45,917 nt of DNA from Gammaproteobacteria bacterium (GTDB lineage: Bacteria; Pseudomonadota; Gammaproteobacteria; HK1). The notes under the pieces were generated by a model. It was given only the letters and a program-made list of their open reading frames with translations, searched no databases and was not told where the DNA came from. The stretch spans positions 1-45,917 of the forward strand of contig JAJFJV010000024.1 of the NCBI GenBank assembly GCA_021773635.1, written 5' to 3'. This document shows positions 1-7,800 of this stretch, in pieces. Positions within the stretch are counted from its first letter, which is position 1, and each line of letters begins with the position of its first letter. The position numbers were made by a program, and so were the translations under genes.

Positions 1-57
1 TCCTTTTCGGTCAGCTATTTTTCCCTTTATTAAACACCCAACCAGGAATAAATATTG

Positions 58-1191
58 ATGCCCGATCTACAAGGCAGACCTGATTTTCAATGGATTGACG
101 ATGATGCGGGTATCGCGACAGTCGCAGCAGCCATGGCGGCAGCCAGTTGGGTTGCGCTGGATAGCGAGTCCAACTCCATGTTCGTGTATCAGGAGCGGGT
201 TTGCCTGGTGCAGTTGAATGTGGACGGGAAACTGTACGTCATCGATCCGCTGGTTTCCGATGACCCCAAGGCTTTCCTCGCACCACTAAAGGTGGTGCTG
301 GAGGATGCTGATAAACCCTGCTTTTTACATGGCGGTGAGTATGATGTGGCGTGCTTCAAGCGCGAATTCGACATCTCGCTACGGGGCGTTTTCGATAGCC
401 AGCAGGCCGCCAGCTTTCTCGGCTGGGAGCGTAGCGGCTATGGCAGTGTGGTGGAGGTGGTGTGCGGGGTGAGGCTCGCCAAAGCGCATTCCCAGTACAA
501 CTGGGCGACCCGGCCACTGGCCCAGGATGCATTGGGTTATGCCCTGGATGATGTCGTGTATTTACCGCGAGTGGTGGGACAGCTCGAAGCTGAAATTGCC
601 TCAGCTGATCTGGAAGACGAACTGGCCGAAGCCAACCGGGCGGTGATGGACTCCCCTATTCATGTGGGCGGATTCCAAGCAGAGAAAATATATCGTGTTA
701 AGGGCATGCGCACCCTGGATAGTAACGGTCAACGCCGTCTTTTTGCCGTCTATCAATGGCGGGATGAATGTGCCCGTGAGCTGGACTTTCCACCGGGTCG
801 TTTGTTCAACGATCGCGCCATGGTGAAGTTGGTTCAGGTGGATCCAAAAAATAGTAATGAATTACGGCGCGTGGGCCTTGGCGGTCGCCTGAACCGCTTT
901 TCCGACAGCCTGCTTAAGACCTTGCAGCAGGCCCGTGAAAATCCGCCTGCCATGCCCTCAGTGCCACAAAAGTCACCACCTGATCCCGCCGAGAAGGCCT
1001 GTGGCGAGCGCCTGAAAAAATGGCGGCGCAAGGAGGCAGAAAGACGTGATGTGCCTCTGCAGGTGGTGTTGCCCGCCCGTGCCCTGGCCACCCTGCAGTC
1101 TAACGGTGCCGGAAATCTTGAGGACGTGCCGCAACTGGGCAAGAAGCGCATAGCACTTTATGGCGACGAGCTTCGGCGTCTCTGCGGCTGA
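58..1191 (+). CDS. rnd: Ribonuclease D
   Basis: This 377-residue protein is a 3'-5' exoribonuclease that trims the 3' ends of tRNA precursors and other small RNAs in the cytoplasm. The DEDDy exonuclease signature is visible: Asp35 and Glu37 in LDSES (Exo I), Asp96 in the HGGEYD segment (Exo II), and Tyr161/Asp165 in YALDD (Exo III). An HRDC nucleic-acid-binding region follows at about residues 210-290. The length matches the family (about 375). A TTG codon lies directly before the ATG, but AGGAA at 44-48 is correctly spaced for the ATG at 58. The gene runs closely into the next gene, so they are probably cotranscribed. Identification is firm. Confidence 0.95.
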   Translation: MPDLQGRPDFQWIDDDAGIATVAAAMAAASWVALDSESNSMFVYQERVCLVQLNVDGKLYVIDPLVSDDPKAFLAPLKVVLEDADKPCFLHGGEYDVACFKREFDISLRGVFDSQQAASFLGWERSGYGSVVEVVCGVRLAKAHSQYNWATRPLAQDALGYALDDVVYLPRVVGQLEAEIASADLEDELAEANRAVMDSPIHVGGFQAEKIYRVKGMRTLDSNGQRRLFAVYQWRDECARELDFPPGRLFNDRAMVKLVQVDPKNSNELRRVGLGGRLNRFSDSLLKTLQQARENPPAMPSVPQKSPPDPAEKACGERLKKWRRKEAERRDVPLQVVLPARALATLQSNGAGNLEDVPQLGKKRIALYGDELRRLCG

Positions 1192-1199
1192 ATTCGACT

Positions 1200-1691
1200 T
1201 TGTCTTCACCCGAAGAGATTACTGAAAAAGGCGCCGACCGCGCGGCTGTCAAGGCACTGCCGCCGCTCGTATACCTGTTCTCCGTGTTGGCGGGGATGGG
1301 CTCCAGCCGATTGTTTGGCGGTGCAATAGCTCCTGGAAGCGATGTTCGGTTGGCTTTGGGGTGGGTGCTGATTGGCGCGGGTTTCATCATGGGTTTCATG
1401 TTTATACAGTCGTTTCGGAAAACTGATCAGGACCCGGATCCGAGAACGCCCACACCGACCCTGGTCATCACCGGGCTTTACCAGTTTTCGCGGAACCCCG
1501 CCTATCTGGGGCTCACCGTTATCCAGCTGGGTCTTGGTCTGGTGCTCGATAACATCTGGATCATCCTCTTCCTGGCCCCGGCGCTCACTGTCATCCACTT
1601 TGGGGTCATTGTTCCTGAGGAAGCCTACCTGGAACGCAAGTTCGGGGATGCATATCGGGACTACAGGCGCCAGGTCCGGCGCTGGTTATAG
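1200..1691 (+). CDS. Isoprenylcysteine carboxyl methyltransferase-family membrane protein
   Basis: This is a 163-residue integral membrane protein with about four hydrophobic segments. Its C-terminal half has the pattern of the ICMT/PEMT methyltransferase family: SRNPAYLG, then EEAYLERKFGDAYRDY and a final VRRW. Family members use S-adenosylmethionine to methylate lipid-like or thiol substrates at the membrane, but the substrate of bacterial homologues is generally unknown. The only workable start in this frame is TTG at 1200, eight bases after the rnd stop codon, and there is no clear ribosome-binding site, so translational coupling to rnd is likely. Family assignment is good; specific function is not known. 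Confidence 0.8.
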   Translation: MSSPEEITEKGADRAAVKALPPLVYLFSVLAGMGSSRLFGGAIAPGSDVRLALGWVLIGAGFIMGFMFIQSFRKTDQDPDPRTPTPTLVITGLYQFSRNPAYLGLTVIQLGLGLVLDNIWIILFLAPALTVIHFGVIVPEEAYLERKFGDAYRDYRRQVRRWL

Positions 1692-1802
1692 CGAGGTGAC
1701 GCTTTCAGCGGCGGTAGTGGACAGTGTCCGGTACACCGGATTTCGTTTCCTGCATTTGCGGGGCGGTATAAGCTTCCGCACGATGGTTGACAGGAGCACG
1801 TG

Positions 1803-3110
1803 ATGGACGATTTTGGTTTGCCGGTTTTTCTCAACAACCTGCGTAGCGCGGGCACGATATGGCTGCGGGAAGATGTGCTGGTGCTGGGCAACCTGCTGCA
1901 GGTGGGTTTCGTGTTGCTTGCCATCGCCTTCGCCTCCTTGCTCGGCAAGCGGCTTGGCAGGTTGGTGGCAGAAGTCGGCGCGCGCCATCCCATGTCGGGG
2001 CGGATGGAGGCCCTGCGCATACGGCTCCAGCGGCTGTCCGGGGCACTGATCCTGCTCATCATTTTATGGTCCGGAGTGGCGGTGGCGGCGCGGGCCGGCT
2101 GGTCCTATCCGCTGGTGCGCATGGTGGTGAGCCTGACCAATGCCTGGGTGATTATTCAGCTTGCCTCGGCTTTCATTGCCAGCCCCCTGTGGTCACGCAC
2201 CATCGCCTGGTTGGCATGGACCATCGCGGCGGTTGCGACCCTGGGTTTGATGGACCCCACCCTGGCGATGCTGGATGGCCTCGCCATCAGTTACGGCGAA
2301 ACCCGAATTACGGTATTGGGTGTCCTGAAAGCGGTGGTGGCCATTGGCCTGTTCCTGTGGCTGGCGACCGTGCTGGCGCGGCTGCTGGAAAACCGCATCG
2401 AACGTTCAACTCACCTGACCCCCTCGTTGCGCGTGCTCTACGGCAAGTTGACGCGCATTCTGTTGATTGCGATTGCCGTGGTGGTGGCGTTGGAGAGCGT
2501 GGGTATCGATCTCACGGCCTTCGCGGTTTTTGGCGGGGCGCTGGGTGTGGGTATCGGTTTTGGCCTGCAAAAGATCATTGCCAACTTCATCAGCGGCATC
2601 ATCTTGCTGCTGGATCGCTCCATCAAGCCGGGTGACGTCATCAGTCTCGGCCTGACCTATGGCTGGGTGGAACGTCTTGCCGCACGTTACACCACGGTGC
2701 GCACCCGTGATGGCATCGAGCACCTGATTCCCAACGAGGATCTGATCACCCAGCGGGTGGAGAATTGGACTCACTCGGACATGAATGTGCGTCTGCGTAT
2801 TCCGGTGGGCGTTGCCTACAAGAGCGATGTCCGGGCGGCAATAGCTCTCTGCTGTGAAGCGGCGGCCAGCGCGCCCCGTGTTCTGAAGAAACCGGCTCCA
2901 CAGTGCCTTGTGAGTGGCTTCGGGGATAGCGCGGTAAACCTTGAGCTGCGGGCGTGGATCGGGGACCCGGAAGCGGGGCGGGGTAGCGTCCAGAGCGAGG
3001 TATATCTTGCTATCTGGGAGCGCTTCCGCGAGGCGGGGATTGAGATTCCCTATCCCCAGCGCGACCTGCATATCCGTTCCGTAGATGCGCCTCTGACGGG
3101 CAAATCCTGA
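1803..3110 (+). CDS. MscS-family mechanosensitive ion channel
   Basis: This 435-residue inner-membrane channel would release solutes on hypo-osmotic shock. The N-terminal half has roughly four hydrophobic helices. The pore-lining helix and start of the MscS domain are clear near residues 240-280 (GGALGVGIGFGLQKIIANF, then LDRSIKPGDVI), followed by the beta domain with PNEDLITQRVENW and a mixed C-terminal domain. It is longer than E. coli MscS (286 residues) because of extra N-terminal helices. GTG at 1800 precedes the ATG at 1803; AGGAG at 1792-1796 fits the ATG better. The stop codon is only 5 bp from the end of the convergent MFS gene, with no room for a terminator between them. Confidence 0.9.
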   Translation: MDDFGLPVFLNNLRSAGTIWLREDVLVLGNLLQVGFVLLAIAFASLLGKRLGRLVAEVGARHPMSGRMEALRIRLQRLSGALILLIILWSGVAVAARAGWSYPLVRMVVSLTNAWVIIQLASAFIASPLWSRTIAWLAWTIAAVATLGLMDPTLAMLDGLAISYGETRITVLGVLKAVVAIGLFLWLATVLARLLENRIERSTHLTPSLRVLYGKLTRILLIAIAVVVALESVGIDLTAFAVFGGALGVGIGFGLQKIIANFISGIILLLDRSIKPGDVISLGLTYGWVERLAARYTTVRTRDGIEHLIPNEDLITQRVENWTHSDMNVRLRIPVGVAYKSDVRAAIALCCEAAASAPRVLKKPAPQCLVSGFGDSAVNLELRAWIGDPEAGRGSVQSEVYLAIWERFREAGIEIPYPQRDLHIRSVDAPLTGKS

Positions 3111-3115
3111 CGTCG

Positions 3116-4384
3116 TTACGTCGACTCCGCCTCTTTCCTTGCGGCGGGCAGGGTCTCGTACATACGCACGGCAACGATGAGGCCTGAAATAAAGGTGAGT
3201 ATGCCGATGGCGCCCACCGCCGATAGCAGGCCAAAGGCGTCTGCCAGCAATCCGGCAGCCAGTCCCCCAACCGCATAGCCGCCATCCCGCCAAAGTCGAT
3301 AGACGCCGATTGCAGAGCCGCGCCATTCTGGATGGGCGACATCGCCAATGGTGGCAAGCAGGGTGGGATACACCATTGCAGTGCCCAGCCCCAACAGCAC
3401 TGAGCCACCGAGCCAGACATTAAAGCTGCTACCCACTACAAAGCAGGCAATGCCAAGCGCCTGTACCCACATTCCGCCGGCGATCAGCCATTTTCGCCCC
3501 CAGCGATCGCTCAGTACCCCGGTGGCTAACTGCCCGATACCCCAAACGCCCGGATAGGTGGCGGCAATGATGGCGATGCGGTTAAGCGACATCCCGCCCG
3601 ATGCGAGCAGGAACGGCACCAGCCCCCAGACCGTGGCATCGTTGAGGTTGTTCACCAGTCCGGCCTGGCTGGCGGAGGAAAGGGCACGGTCCTTGAAACT
3701 GGCCAGCACGAAGATTTTCTTGAAGGGCATTTCCGCTTCGTGCTCATGATTCTCGGTGTTTGCCGATTCATGCTTGACGTGGGCATGGGTGTCGCGGACA
3801 AAAAAGATCGATAACAGCAGGCCGAGGGTGACGAAGGCCACGCCAGGATAGAAAGGTATCGGGCGCATGCCGTAACGGGTGGCGAGATAGCCGGTCGCCA
3901 GCGCGGCGAGGGAAACCGCCAGATAGCCGGCAAATTCATTGAGCCCCATGGCCGCGCCGCGTTGCTTCGGCCCCACCAGATCGACTTTCATGATCACCGT
4001 GGTTGACCAGCACAGGCCCTGGTTCACGCCGAGCAGCACGTTGGCGAACACCACCCAACTCCAGGTCGGTGCAAACATCAGCAGGAAGGGCACTGGCAGG
4101 CCGAACAGCCATCCAATGATGAGGATGGTTTTGCGCCCCAGTCGATCCGAGAGTTGACCGGCAAAGAGGTTGGCAATGGCCTTGACGATGCCAAAGCTGA
4201 TGAGAAAGGACAGCACCACTGACTTGGCGACGATGCCGAATTCGGATTCGGCCAGCAGCGGCAGGATGGTTCGTTCCAGTCCGACAGTGGCGCCGACAAA
4301 GCCGTTGATCAGTACCAGCAGCCAAAATTGCCGCCAGTTGGCGCGAAGCCCCAGGGTAACGGTTTCAGCGGATTGATTAGCCAT
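3116..4384 (-). CDS. MFS transporter, regulated with an ArsR-rhodanese protein
   Basis: This 422-residue major facilitator has about 12 membrane segments. The MFS loop signature is visible as GQLSDRLGRKTILIIGW after the second helix and repeats in the second half as GVLSDRWGRKWLIAGG. The central cytoplasmic loop (about residues 200-225) is rich in His and Glu (THAHVKHE, ENHEHEAE), which could bind metal, although that is inference. It starts two bases after the stop of the upstream regulator gene, with GAGG about 10 bases ahead of the ATG, so the two form an operon. The substrate cannot be read from sequence. Given the regulator, an efflux role for a sulfur compound, metalloid or metal is the most natural guess. 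Confidence 0.85.
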   Translation of the reverse strand: MANQSAETVTLGLRANWRQFWLLVLINGFVGATVGLERTILPLLAESEFGIVAKSVVLSFLISFGIVKAIANLFAGQLSDRLGRKTILIIGWLFGLPVPFLLMFAPTWSWVVFANVLLGVNQGLCWSTTVIMKVDLVGPKQRGAAMGLNEFAGYLAVSLAALATGYLATRYGMRPIPFYPGVAFVTLGLLLSIFFVRDTHAHVKHESANTENHEHEAEMPFKKIFVLASFKDRALSSASQAGLVNNLNDATVWGLVPFLLASGGMSLNRIAIIAATYPGVWGIGQLATGVLSDRWGRKWLIAGGMWVQALGIACFVVGSSFNVWLGGSVLLGLGTAMVYPTLLATIGDVAHPEWRGSAIGVYRLWRDGGYAVGGLAAGLLADAFGLLSAVGAIGILTFISGLIVAVRMYETLPAARKEAEST

Positions 4385-4386
4385 GG

Positions 4387-5112
4387 TTATGTGCCCTCAT
4401 GAGCGGTGTCTGGATAGATGTTTCCCGTTGCCAAACAGTTGTCTGCAGGCTTTGGTTTTGCCACCGGAAATCCACTTGCCCGCCAGTCGGGCAGGCCGAG
4501 GGCAAGGCGACGGGCACGGTAGCCCGCGTGCCGTAACTGGCGTACCGCATCGGTAGCGAACAGGCAGTAGGGACCCCGGCAGTAGGCAATGATCTCCTGG
4601 TCCCGGGGAAGCTTTTCAAGATGTTGTTGCAGCTCGTCCGGGGGTACTGACAGGGCTCCCGGGATATGACCCGCTACGTATTCGGCATGTGGCCGGACAT
4701 CAAGCAGAATGACCTCATTGTCCTGTAGCCTGTCTTGAAGCTCTGGCGCGGAAATACCCTCGAGATCTTGGGGAGATTCATAGTAGCTGCGGGTGATCTG
4801 ATCGATTTCGGTGAGGCGAGTTTGCGCCAGCGCTTCAAGGCTGCGAAACAGGCGGAAGACATCCTGATCAGCCAGTTGGTAATAGACCTGCTGACCATCC
4901 TTGCGGCTATCCACCAGGCGTGCTCGTCGCAGAACCTGCAAATGGGCGCTGGCATTGCCAATAGTGAGCCCGGTTTCCTGCGCCACCGCCTCGACCGGCC
5001 GTTCACCCTGTGCGAGCAAATCAAGAATCTCCAGGCGTTTGTCACTGGCGAAGGCCTTGCCGACCCGTGCGAATTGCGCGTACAGCGCATCTTTATAGGA
5101 GCGATGGTTCAT
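4387..5112 (-). CDS. ArsR-family transcriptional regulator fused to a rhodanese domain
   Basis: This 241-residue protein has a winged-helix ArsR domain at about residues 8-100 (recognition helix NASAHLQVLRRARLV) and a rhodanese domain at about 120-215. The rhodanese loop starts at Cys178 with a second Cys at 183 (CRGPYC), preceded by LLDVRPHAEYVAGHIPGAL. The DNA-binding part has no cysteines, so it lacks the classical ArsR/SmtB metal site. Sensing would have to pass through the rhodanese cysteines or Cys226, for example by persulfide formation; that is inference. It heads the operon with the MFS gene and probably represses itself through the palindrome at 5123-5146. Confidence 0.9.
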   Translation of the reverse strand: MNHRSYKDALYAQFARVGKAFASDKRLEILDLLAQGERPVEAVAQETGLTIGNASAHLQVLRRARLVDSRKDGQQVYYQLADQDVFRLFRSLEALAQTRLTEIDQITRSYYESPQDLEGISAPELQDRLQDNEVILLDVRPHAEYVAGHIPGALSVPPDELQQHLEKLPRDQEIIAYCRGPYCLFATDAVRQLRHAGYRARRLALGLPDWRASGFPVAKPKPADNCLATGNIYPDTAHEGT

Positions 5113-5122
5113 AGTGAGAATA

Positions 5123-5146
5123 ATATTCTATAGATTATTAGAATAT
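5123..5146. promoter_or_regulatory. Probable ArsR-rhodanese operator
   Basis: A perfect inverted repeat with 8-bp arms (ATATTCTA and TAGAATAT) separated by 8 bp begins 11 bp upstream of the regulator start codon. AT-rich interrupted palindromes of this size overlapping the promoter are usual for ArsR-family repressors. It also lies just upstream of the probable -10 box of the divergent kinase gene, so it might control both directions. Confidence 0.65.
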
Positions 5147-5169
5147 ACAAGTCTTTTCTCAGCTGGGCG

Positions 5170-5175
5170 TATAAT
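5170..5175 (+). promoter_or_regulatory. Candidate -10 box for the shikimate-kinase-like gene
   Basis: A perfect TATAAT lies 38 bp upstream of the ATG at 5208. I see no good -35 box at the expected distance; the region there abuts the ArsR-type palindrome. Confidence 0.4.
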
Positions 5176-5207
5176 TTCGCCTCTGTTTCGTGCATTCGGA
5201 TTGGCCT

Positions 5208-5714
5208 ATGACCACAGAAAAACGCAGCAATATCGTACTTATTGGTATGCCGGGGGCTGGCAAGAGCACCGTGGGTATCATCCTGGCAAAACGGCTTTCC
5301 CTGAATTTTGTCGATACTGATGTGCTTATTCAGACCACCCAGGGTCGCGCACTTCAGGACATCGTCGACCGTGATGGCCATATCGCCCTGCGGGCTATCG
5401 AGGAGAAGGTATTGCTTGGTCTGCAGCTAAGCCGGCACGTCATTGCCACCGGTGGCAGTGCGGTTTACAGCAAAAAAGCCATGTGTTGGCTAAGAGATAA
5501 CGGTGTCATCATCTTCCTCGACCTGCCCCTCGCGGCACTGAAAACCCGCATTCGCGATTTTGCTACCCGGGGTTTGGCCAAGCGTGCCGATCAGAGCCTG
5601 GCTGATCTGTATGCCGAGCGGCGATTGCTCTATGAGCGTTATGCCGAAATCAGTGTTGACTGCCTGGGGCTGGATCAGGACGAGGTGTGTACGAGGATAG
5701 TTGAAAGTCTGTGA
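5208..5714 (+). CDS. Shikimate-kinase-like P-loop kinase, divergent active site
   Basis: This 168-residue P-loop kinase resembles AroK/AroL, which phosphorylate shikimate in the aromatic pathway. Walker A is GMPGAGKST near residues 15-23. The DTD of the shikimate-binding site, the LRAIEEKVL segment (equivalent to FRxxE) and the late R-LLYERYAEISVD segment are present. Two landmarks differ: the substrate-site GGG reads GGS, and the lid motif RPLL reads RGLA. It stands alone without aroB, unlike the usual aroKB pair. It may be a shikimate kinase subfamily or act on another small alcohol. The ATG at 5208 is preferred over GTG at 5190 because it sits directly before the conserved start. Confidence 0.7.
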   Translation: MTTEKRSNIVLIGMPGAGKSTVGIILAKRLSLNFVDTDVLIQTTQGRALQDIVDRDGHIALRAIEEKVLLGLQLSRHVIATGGSAVYSKKAMCWLRDNGVIIFLDLPLAALKTRIRDFATRGLAKRADQSLADLYAERRLLYERYAEISVDCLGLDQDEVCTRIVESL

Positions 5715-5749
5715 TAGTGGTGAGGCCATGACGGATTCTTAACGGGTGC

Positions 5750-5768
5750 GAGAATGAGAACGAATCTT
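5750..5768. promoter_or_regulatory. Weak Fur-box-like sequence upstream of the peroxiredoxin
   Basis: The 19-bp stretch beginning GAGAATGAGAAC matches the classical Fur box at about 12 of 19 positions by hand count. It lies 160 bp upstream of the peroxiredoxin start. This is a weak match and could be chance. Confidence 0.2.
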
Positions 5769-5929
5769 ATTGCGTTCGCCCCACAATAGACCCTTTCCTG
5801 CTGTTACAATGGTCGGGATCGGGATGCGCGCCCTGACAGTTGGCGGCGCAGAAGCCCTCCGGATTTCTACCGAGACAACCCGATTTTTTCCAAATCGTTT
5901 AGATGAAAGTTGAACTACAGGAGCAGCAA

Positions 5930-6538
5930 ATGAGTACAACATTAGTTACCAAGCAGGCCCCGGATTTCACTGCAGCGGCAGTAACTGGCAGCGGCGAGAT
6001 TGTGGATGCATTACAGTTTTCAGAAGCGCGTAAGGGCAAATACGCGGTGCTGGTCTTTTATCCCCTGGACTTTACCTTTGTCTGCCCCTCCGAGCTCATC
6101 GCGCTGAATCACCGCATGGAGGCCTTCAAGAAGCGTAATGTGGAGGTCTTTGCGGTATCCGTAGACTCCCAGTTCACCCATAACGCGTGGCGCAACACCG
6201 CCGAGAAAGATGGCGGCATCGGGCCGCTGGAGTACACCCTGGTTGCGGACACCAGCCACGCTATCTGCCAGTCCTATGGCGTTGAGCTGGAAGGCGCTGG
6301 TATAGCCCTGCGCGGCACCTTCCTCATCGACCGTGATGGTTTGGTTCGTCATCAGGTGGTCAACGACCTGCCTTTGGGTCGTGACATGGACGAGCTGCTG
6401 CGCATGGTCGATGCCCTGCAGTTCTTTGAAGAGCATGGCGAGGTTTGCCCGGCAGGCTGGAGCGAGGGTAAGGCTGGCATGCAGGCTGACCCGAATGGTG
6501 TTGCCAGCTATCTGGCGGATCACGCCGAAGAGCTGTAA
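5930..6538 (+). CDS. Typical 2-Cys peroxiredoxin (AhpC/TSA family)
   Basis: This 202-residue thiol peroxidase reduces hydrogen peroxide, organic peroxides and peroxynitrite in the cytoplasm. The peroxidatic Cys52 lies in FYPLDFTFVCPSE and the resolving Cys173 in HGEVCPAGW, so it is a typical 2-Cys Prx1/AhpC-class enzyme working as dimers or decamers. An in-frame ATG at 5903 exists, but AGGAG at 5919-5923 is ideally placed for the ATG at 5930 and the family starts here. No AhpF or thioredoxin reductase gene is adjacent, so the electron donor is not shown by context. A strong hairpin follows the gene. Confidence 0.95.
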   Translation: MSTTLVTKQAPDFTAAAVTGSGEIVDALQFSEARKGKYAVLVFYPLDFTFVCPSELIALNHRMEAFKKRNVEVFAVSVDSQFTHNAWRNTAEKDGGIGPLEYTLVADTSHAICQSYGVELEGAGIALRGTFLIDRDGLVRHQVVNDLPLGRDMDELLRMVDALQFFEEHGEVCPAGWSEGKAGMQADPNGVASYLADHAEEL

Positions 6539-6551
6539 GCCTTAAGGAATC

Positions 6552-6586
6552 CATGTGACTCGCCGCCCACGGCGGCGAGTCACATG
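6552..6586 (+). terminator. Perfect 16-bp hairpin after the peroxiredoxin gene
   Basis: The arms CATGTGACTCGCCGCC and its exact reverse complement are separated by 3 bases, beginning 13 bases after the peroxiredoxin stop. There is no long T tract (TTCT only), so it may be a weak intrinsic terminator or a 3' stabilising structure. It could also serve the convergent EamA gene. Confidence 0.6.
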
Positions 6587-6641
6587 TTCTGGCGTTACCG
6601 GGCGAACGCCCTTATCCTCCCTTTTCGGCAATCTGCCTCAA

Positions 6642-7547
6642 TCAACTTGGTCTGATTCCAGACTGACCAGATGAGCTCTGCCGATGCAGCAAGTGCCCAT
6701 ACTCGAACAGCACCAGCCCCGAGAGAATCATCGCCGTCCCGCCCCAGACTTCTGCTGTTACCAATTCTCCGTTGAGTCCATTCCCGAGCAACAGGGCGAT
6801 TACCGGAGTTAACAGGGTAATCAACGCTACCCGTGTTACCTCAACGCGGCGCAACACGTAAAAGTAAAGGGCAAATCCCAGCACTGAGCCGACTATTCCC
6901 AGATAGAGGATTGACGCCAGCGCGCGTTCAGGAATTGCGGTGGGGATGGGCTCTCCCATCAGAAAAAACACGCCGAGATAGAGCGGCACCGCCACCATAA
7001 GTGCGCCGGTGGTTACCACCAATCCGGGCAACTGGGCGTCTATGCGCTTCACCGCCACGGCGCTCGCAGAATGCACGGTGGCAGACAGCAATACGCCTGC
7101 GATGCCGAGGGCGGCTTCCGGGCCCAAGGACCAACTACTGCTAAAGATAAGCACCAGTCCACTTACACCCAGCAGCATGCCCGCTAACCGACTCGGCGTG
7201 AGCGCCTGCTCGGTGAGCCAGAAGCTGGCCATTACCCCCGTCAATATCGGCGTCAAGCCGAAAATGACCGAGATCCAGCCCGAGGGAATGAATTGCGAAG
7301 ACCAGTACACCGAGAGCATCGCCAGGAATAATCCCAGCCCCGCAGCCAGATAGGTCCGACGGGCCTGCTGATGCCATGGCAGTTTGATGCGAAACAGCAG
7401 CGCAATCAGCAGGCAAAAGCCAACACCGAGCACCATGCGCCCGGTCAGTCCGAACAGGAAACCCACCTCATCGCCACTCCACTTGATGGCGAGCGGTGTG
7501 GTGGACCAGATAATGATGACCCCAATATAGGCCGCGGGGATAGACAC
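6642..7547 (-). CDS. EamA/DMT-family transporter, leader-controlled
   Basis: This 301-residue integral membrane protein has about ten hydrophobic helices in two homologous EamA halves (first half to about residue 135, second half from about 150). Family members mostly export amino acids or other small metabolites; the substrate here is not evident. Translation starts at GTG (7547), supported by AGAGGAA about 7 bases upstream. The gene is preceded by an intrinsic terminator only about 40 bases before the start and a short leader ORF, so its transcription is probably controlled by attenuation. That layout suggests the transported or sensed compound is linked to an amino acid or its charged tRNA. 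Confidence 0.88.
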   Translation of the reverse strand: MSIPAAYIGVIIIWSTTPLAIKWSGDEVGFLFGLTGRMVLGVGFCLLIALLFRIKLPWHQQARRTYLAAGLGLFLAMLSVYWSSQFIPSGWISVIFGLTPILTGVMASFWLTEQALTPSRLAGMLLGVSGLVLIFSSSWSLGPEAALGIAGVLLSATVHSASAVAVKRIDAQLPGLVVTTGALMVAVPLYLGVFFLMGEPIPTAIPERALASILYLGIVGSVLGFALYFYVLRRVEVTRVALITLLTPVIALLLGNGLNGELVTAEVWGGTAMILSGLVLFEYGHLLHRQSSSGQSGIRPS

Positions 7548-7584
7548 AATTATTTCCTCTGGTTAATTACAAAACCCCTAAACG

Positions 7585-7618
7585 AAAAAAGGCCACAGGG
7601 CATACGCCGTGCGGCCTT
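7585..7618 (-). terminator. Attenuator terminator upstream of the EamA gene
   Basis: Read on the minus strand, AAGGCCGCACGGC pairs with GCCCUGUGGCCUU around a GUAU loop, with one C-C mismatch and one G-U pair, and runs into six U residues. It ends about 40 bases before the GTG start at 7547, which makes it an attenuator rather than the end of an upstream gene. Confidence 0.7.
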
Positions 7619-7644
7619 CTTGGAAATGTTGAATCGGAACTAAA

Positions 7645-7746
7645 TTACAATATTGATCTCCCACGGCCACACGCGCAAGCATCCACGCGCCATACCAGTA
7701 GCAGGCGCGTGCTGTTTTTCATGTGGCGTTGAAAGAAGGTGTTCAT
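7645..7746 (-). CDS. Putative attenuator leader peptide
   Basis: A 33-codon ORF starts at ATG 7746 or, in frame, a 25-codon version at ATG 7722. The shorter form begins MKNSTRLLLVWRV and ends DACACGRGRSIL. Its RNA holds hairpin 1 (CACGCGCC with GGCGCGUG, 7684-7711). The segment GUGUGGCC then can pair with GGCCGCAC, the 5' arm of the downstream terminator, to form an antiterminator of eight pairs with one wobble. GRGR at the end recalls the GRG endings of ilv and leu leader peptides. There is no strong Shine-Dalgarno sequence, and the control codons are uncertain: Leu, Arg, Cys and one Trp are all present. Confidence 0.45.
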   Translation of the reverse strand: MNTFFQRHMKNSTRLLLVWRVDACACGRGRSIL

Positions 7747-7764
7747 GGCGCGGAGTCTCGCTCG

Positions 7765-7782
7765 TGACAGATAAGCCTGTCA
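7765..7782. promoter_or_regulatory. Inverted repeat overlapping a -35-like box of the EamA leader
   Basis: TGACAG and CTGTCA are perfect 6-bp arms around a 6-bp spacer. On the minus strand the right arm lies within TTGACA (7783-7778), a perfect -35 hexamer about 55 bases upstream of the shorter leader ATG. No good -10 box is visible. It could be an operator or part of the 3' end of the upstream hydrolase transcript. Confidence 0.3.
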
Positions 7783-7800
7783 ACCGTTGGGGAGCTAAAC

